DNA from: Clostridium sp. UBA4108
GTDB lineage: Bacteria; Bacillota; Clostridia; Clostridiales; Clostridiaceae
NCBI GenBank assembly: GCA_002381695.1
Contig: DFXM01000046.1
Span: 179,415 to 216,556, forward strand
Direction: 5' to 3'
Length of the DNA: 37,142 nt
Positions 33,730-37,142 of the stretch are shown piece by piece (the stretch's first letter is position 1; every line of letters starts with the position of its first letter). The position numbers and the translations under genes were made by a program. Below the pieces are notes generated by a model that ran no database searches, was not told the DNA's origin, and was given only the letters and a program-made list of their open reading frames with translations.

Positions 33730-35178
33730 ATGAGTAAAAAAATTTCTAAGGAATCTGTGGGAATAACCTCTCGCAAACCCCATTTATGGGAAGCACTTAT
33801 ACCTATCGCTGTGTTAATCGGTAGTCTTTCTATTGCAATTCTCATCTATGACGCTAGTCCTCATATTCCCCTAGTTATATCTGCTATAATAGCAGCACTT
33901 ATGGGATTAAAACTTGGTTTTAAATGGGAAGATCTCGAAAAAGGATTTATTGATACCATTCAAATGTCTATGCAAGCAATTATAATATTAATGATTATTG
34001 GTGCATTGATCGGAGCATGGATTATCAGTGGAACAGTTCCTGCTATGATTTACTATGGTCTTCAAATTTTATCTCCTGGCATTTTCTTAGTTGCTACCTG
34101 TTTAATTTGTTGTATAGTTTCTCTTGCTACAGGAAGTTCTTGGACAACTGCTGGTACTGTAGGTATAGCTCTTATGGGTGTTGGTATTGGCCTTGGAATT
34201 CCTAATTCCATGGTTGCTGGTGCTATCATATCTGGAGCATACTTTGGTGATAAAATATCTCCTCTTTCAGATACAACCAATTTAGCTCCTGCCATGGCTG
34301 GCTCAACTTTATTTGATCACATAAAACATATGCTTTATACTACAACTCCAAGCTTAATAATATCTCTAGTTATATTTGGTATTTTAGGACTTAACTATTC
34401 TGGAAAAGAACTTGATGTTTCACAAATTAATGTGATTCTAGATGGATTAAAAGGTAATTTCAATATAAACATGTGGTTATTAATACCTCCACTAGTTGTT
34501 ATTGGACTAGTTGTAAAAAAGTTTCCAGCTATTCCTGGACTAATAGTTGGTACAATACTAGGCTGTATATTTGCAGTTCTATTCCAAGGGGTTAGTTTCG
34601 GAGATTTACTTAATGTACTTAACAACGGATTTTCAATAGAGAGTGGAGTTACTGTAGTTGATGAATTATTAACTCGTGGTGGAATGCAAAGCATGATGTC
34701 TACCGTTTCTTTAATAATGTGTGCTATGACCTTTGGTGGTATTATGGAGAAAACGGGCCTCTTAGGTGCAGTTGCAGAACGTCTTCTAGGACTTGCTGTG
34801 AATACAGGTTCCCTTGTGTTGGTAACTATAGTTTCTTGTATATTTGTTAATGTTCTAGCTGGAGATCAATATTTATCTATAGTTATACCTGGAAGAATGT
34901 ATAAAGATGAATATGCAAAACGCGGACTAGCTCCTAAAAATTTATCTAGATGTCTTGAAGATGCTGGTACTCTAACATCTCCTCTAATTCCTTGGAATAC
35001 CTGTGGAGCCTTCATGAGTAAAACTCTAGGAGTTTCAGCTGCCGCTTACATTCCTTTCTGCTTCTTAAATCTAATTAATCCAATTATATCTATTATCTAT
35101 GGATACACTGGATTTACGATGGAGAAACTAGAAGTAAAAGCTTCTACTGAAGAATCTACTGAAATATTAAATGGTTAA
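33730..35178 (+). CDS. nhaC: Na+/H+ antiporter, NhaC family (copy 1)
   Basis: The 482-aa protein has about a dozen hydrophobic helices typical of NhaC-family antiporters. Family signs are GSSWTTAGTVGIALMGVG, GAYFGDKISPLSDTTNLAP and EDAGTLTSPLIPWNTCGAF. It exchanges Na+ (or another solute) for H+ across the membrane. ATG 33730 is preferred because it shares the AGGAG-11-base-ATG layout with the second copy and then has the same length; a GTG 12 bases upstream overlaps the SD. The next gene is a paralogue. Confidence 0.87.
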   Translation: MSKKISKESVGITSRKPHLWEALIPIAVLIGSLSIAILIYDASPHIPLVISAIIAALMGLKLGFKWEDLEKGFIDTIQMSMQAIIILMIIGALIGAWIISGTVPAMIYYGLQILSPGIFLVATCLICCIVSLATGSSWTTAGTVGIALMGVGIGLGIPNSMVAGAIISGAYFGDKISPLSDTTNLAPAMAGSTLFDHIKHMLYTTTPSLIISLVIFGILGLNYSGKELDVSQINVILDGLKGNFNINMWLLIPPLVVIGLVVKKFPAIPGLIVGTILGCIFAVLFQGVSFGDLLNVLNNGFSIESGVTVVDELLTRGGMQSMMSTVSLIMCAMTFGGIMEKTGLLGAVAERLLGLAVNTGSLVLVTIVSCIFVNVLAGDQYLSIVIPGRMYKDEYAKRGLAPKNLSRCLEDAGTLTSPLIPWNTCGAFMSKTLGVSAAAYIPFCFLNLINPIISIIYGYTGFTMEKLEVKASTEESTEILNG

Positions 35179-35190
35179 AATTTCATATTT

Positions 35191-35253
35191 AAAATAGCAA
35201 ATAAAATAGTCTATTGAGATAATACTTGAATAGACTATTTTATTTGCTATTTT
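35191..35253 (+). terminator. Long hairpin terminator between the nhaC copies
   Basis: A perfect 25-bp stem (starting AAAATAGCAAATAAAATAG) has a 13-base loop and lies 12 bases after the first nhaC stop. The right arm is T-rich and followed by TCGTC. Its symmetry means it may act in both directions. Confidence 0.82.
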
Positions 35254-35305
35254 CGTCTATTAACAGTAAATAGCTAAATATTATTATTTTATGCTATTTA
35301 AAATT

Positions 35306-35336
35306 AAACTCTAGATAATGATATTTTCTAGAGTTT
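35306..35336 (+). terminator. Second hairpin between the nhaC copies
   Basis: The 10-bp stem AAACTCTAGA / TCTAGAGTTT has an 11-base loop and is followed by ATTTGTTAATTTTT. It may be a second terminator. Confidence 0.5.
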
Positions 35337-35368
35337 ATTTGTTAATTTTTAAAATATTCAAAATATTC

Positions 35369-35398
35369 TTGCATTTTTTTATTCTTATATATTATAAT
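35369..35398 (+). promoter_or_regulatory. Candidate promoter of the second nhaC
   Basis: TTGCAT (35369-35374), an 18-base spacer and TATAAT (35393-35398) lie about 50 bases before the ATG. Two hairpins lie upstream, so this copy is probably transcribed on its own. Confidence 0.5.
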
Positions 35399-35446
35399 AT
35401 AAATAGTTATTTATACTTTATTTTATAGTGAGGAGTGTGTTGTTAA

Positions 35447-36895
35447 ATGGTAAAATCTAATAATTTTGAAGATCATGATCCAAACCCTATTCCTAATCCC
35501 AAGTTTTGGGAGGCACTAATTCCTATCTTAGTTCTCATAGGATCACTATTTATCGGTGTTTTAATTTTTGAAGCTAGTCCTCATATTCCTTTGGTTATTG
35601 CTGCTATAGTAGCCGCATTAATGGCTTTAAAAATTGGAATGAAATGGACTGATATCGAAAAAGGATTTATTGATACTATTCAGATGTCTATGCAAGCTAT
35701 TATAATATTAATGATTGTAGGAACACTTATAGGATCATGGATTCTAAGCGGAACCGTACCCACTATGATCTATTATGGACTCAAAATCCTATCTCCTGGA
35801 ATTTTTCTAGTTGCAACAGTTTTAATTTGCGGCATAGTAGCTCTTTCCACTGGAAGTTCTTGGACAACTGCTGGTACTGTTGGTATAGCCCTTATGGGTG
35901 TCGGCATAGGGCTAGAAATTCCAGTATCAATGATAGCTGGTGCAATAATTTCAGGTGCATATTTCGGTGATAAGCTATCTCCTCTTTCCGATACAACCAA
36001 TCTAGCTCCAGCAATGGCAGGTTCAAACCTATTTGATCATATAAAACACATGCTATATACTACTACTCCTAGTTTAATTATAACATTAATAATATTTGGT
36101 GTTTTAGGCTTAAAATTTTCTGGAAAAGAACTAGATGTATCTCAAATTAATATTATACTAGATGGTCTAAAATCTAATTTTAACATAAATCTATTTTTAC
36201 TTATTCCTCCTCTTATTGTTATAATTTTGGCCATTAAAAAATTTCCAGCTATTCCTGGACTAATAATTGGCGTTATTTGTGGATGTATCTTTTCTGTAAT
36301 AGCACAAGGATCTAACTTTGGATCTATTTTATCTGTACTTAATGAGGGATTTGTTATAGAAAGCGGTGTAGAAGTTGTAGATGAGCTTCTTAGTCGTGGT
36401 GGCATGCAAAGCATGATGTCTACTGTTTCTTTAATCATGTGTGCTATGACCTTTGGAGGAATCATGGAAAAAGCAGGTTTCTTAGGTGCAGTTGCAGAAC
36501 GTCTTTTAGGACTTGCTGTGAATACAGGTTCTCTTGTATTGGTAACTATAGTTTCTTGTATATTTGTCAATGTTCTAGCTGGAGATCAATATTTATCTAT
36601 AGTTATACCTGGAAGAATGTATAAAGATGAATATGAAAAACGTGGACTTGCTCCTAAAAATTTATCTCGATGTCTTGAGGATGCAGGTACTCTAACATCT
36701 CCTCTAATTCCTTGGAATACCTGTGGAGCATTTATGAGTAAAACTCTAGGAATTTCAACTATGGCCTACATTCCTTTCTGCTTCTTAAATCTAATTAATC
36801 CGATCATATCAATCATCTATGGATACACTGGCTTTACAATGGAAAAACTCGAAGTACAAGCTTCTACTGAAGAGCCTACTGAAACATTAATATGA
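35447..36895 (+). CDS. nhaC: Na+/H+ antiporter, NhaC family (copy 2)
   Basis: The 482-aa paralogue of the preceding gene has the same length and helix pattern, with GSSWTTAGTVGIALMGVG and FGDKLSPLSDTTNLAP. The N-terminal ~20 residues and the loops differ, while much of the C-terminal third is nearly identical, even in silent codon positions. The ATG has AGGAG 11 bases upstream. It has its own terminator-flanked region and promoter candidate. NhaC relatives may exchange malate for lactate or move amines, so the solute is not certain. Confidence 0.87.
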   Translation: MVKSNNFEDHDPNPIPNPKFWEALIPILVLIGSLFIGVLIFEASPHIPLVIAAIVAALMALKIGMKWTDIEKGFIDTIQMSMQAIIILMIVGTLIGSWILSGTVPTMIYYGLKILSPGIFLVATVLICGIVALSTGSSWTTAGTVGIALMGVGIGLEIPVSMIAGAIISGAYFGDKLSPLSDTTNLAPAMAGSNLFDHIKHMLYTTTPSLIITLIIFGVLGLKFSGKELDVSQINIILDGLKSNFNINLFLLIPPLIVIILAIKKFPAIPGLIIGVICGCIFSVIAQGSNFGSILSVLNEGFVIESGVEVVDELLSRGGMQSMMSTVSLIMCAMTFGGIMEKAGFLGAVAERLLGLAVNTGSLVLVTIVSCIFVNVLAGDQYLSIVIPGRMYKDEYEKRGLAPKNLSRCLEDAGTLTSPLIPWNTCGAFMSKTLGISTMAYIPFCFLNLINPIISIIYGYTGFTMEKLEVQASTEEPTETLI

Positions 36896-37056
36896 TTTCT
36901 TAATATCATGTCATATATAAAATGTAATAATGATACTTCATATTAACTCAACATTGTGCAAGTAGGCTTTGTTCTAATAAAATTTTAAAACTAGACTTCA
37001 TATTATTACTGTGAATACCATTTGCAGAAAGCTTAGATTTACTTAGGTATTATTCG

Positions 37057-37122
37057 AGAAAAAATCGTTTAGAAATACAGCTTGTCCGAACGTAGTAAGT
37101 TGTTGTATTTTAGATTTTTTCT
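37057..37122. repeat. Intergenic imperfect inverted repeat
   Basis: AGAAAAAATC (37057-37066) pairs with GATTTTTTCT (37113-37122). TAGAAATACA (37070-37079) pairs with TGTATTTTA (37104-37112) with one unpaired base. An apical part contains TTGTCCGAACGTAGTAAGTT. It lies about 160 bases after nhaC copy 2 and could be a far terminator or a mobile or repeated intergenic element. The rest of 36896-37056 shows no gene. Confidence 0.5.
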
Positions 37123-37142
37123 TGAATAGAGCCTTAGTAAAT

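Noticed and set aside
1..37142. tRNA, rRNA or insertion sequences
   Set aside because: I saw no cloverleaf-like T-arm (GTTCGA) with matching arms, no rRNA blocks and no transposase in the window.

Overview
This AT-rich window comes from an endospore-forming, anaerobic Clostridium-type Firmicute. The clues are strong Shine-Dalgarno (SD) sequences with frequent TTG and GTG starts, a collagen-like exosporium-type gene behind a sigma-K-like promoter, an [FeFe]-hydrogenase-family sensor with a SpoIIE-like phosphatase, ECF vitamin transporter subunits and a cobalamin riboswitch. The species cannot be named from the sequence alone.

Layout. 1-1.4 kb: the 5' part of a large collagen-like (Gly-X-Y) gene on the minus strand, running off the left edge, preceded by a MEDS-like sensory protein. 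1.6-6.2 kb: asparagine synthetase, a UPF0158 protein, a PanT-like ECF substrate-binding subunit with a short structured leader, and a P1/DmpA-family peptidase. 6.3-7.7 kb: a stomatin/NfeD pair. 7.7-16.6 kb: a minus-strand tetrapyrrole/cobalamin operon in the order cbiP, cbiB, cobD, precorrin-2 dehydrogenase, hemC, cobA-hemD fusion, a small ORF, hemB and an ECF S component. It has a sigma-A promoter, a cobalamin riboswitch and an intrinsic terminator ahead of cbiP. 16.8-26.4 kb: mixed accessory genes (methyltransferase, three acetyltransferases, pseudouridine synthase, Nudix, MBL-fold, radical SAM, YfcE) with several decayed gene remnants. This stretch also holds a roughly 270-nt structured RNA or leader at 20.4-20.7 kb. 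26.6-29.9 kb: a three-gene plus-strand unit made of a thioredoxin-like ferredoxin, a PAS-containing [FeFe]-hydrogenase-like protein and a PP2C/SpoIIE phosphatase. 30.6-33.6 kb: hemA and hemL behind a leader that contains a terminator-like hairpin. 33.7-36.9 kb: two tandem nhaC paralogues. The right edge ends in a long inverted repeat.

How they work together. HemA and HemL make 5-aminolevulinate from glutamyl-tRNA. HemB, HemC and HemD convert it to uroporphyrinogen III, CobA and the dehydrogenase take it to sirohydrochlorin, and CbiP, CbiB and CobD act late in adenosylcobalamin assembly. The trunk enzymes HemB to CobA sit under the B12 riboswitch, while HemA and HemL have a separate leader. 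The cobalt-insertion and ring-contraction enzymes are not in the window. The 26.7-kb unit looks like a redox or H2-responsive signalling module rather than a catabolic hydrogenase.

Most interesting for follow-up: the 20.4-20.7 kb RNA, the sensor-hydrogenase/phosphatase module, the hemA leader, the PanT-like leader and its neighbouring beta-aminopeptidase-type gene, and the strongly ribosome-bound small ORF before hemB.
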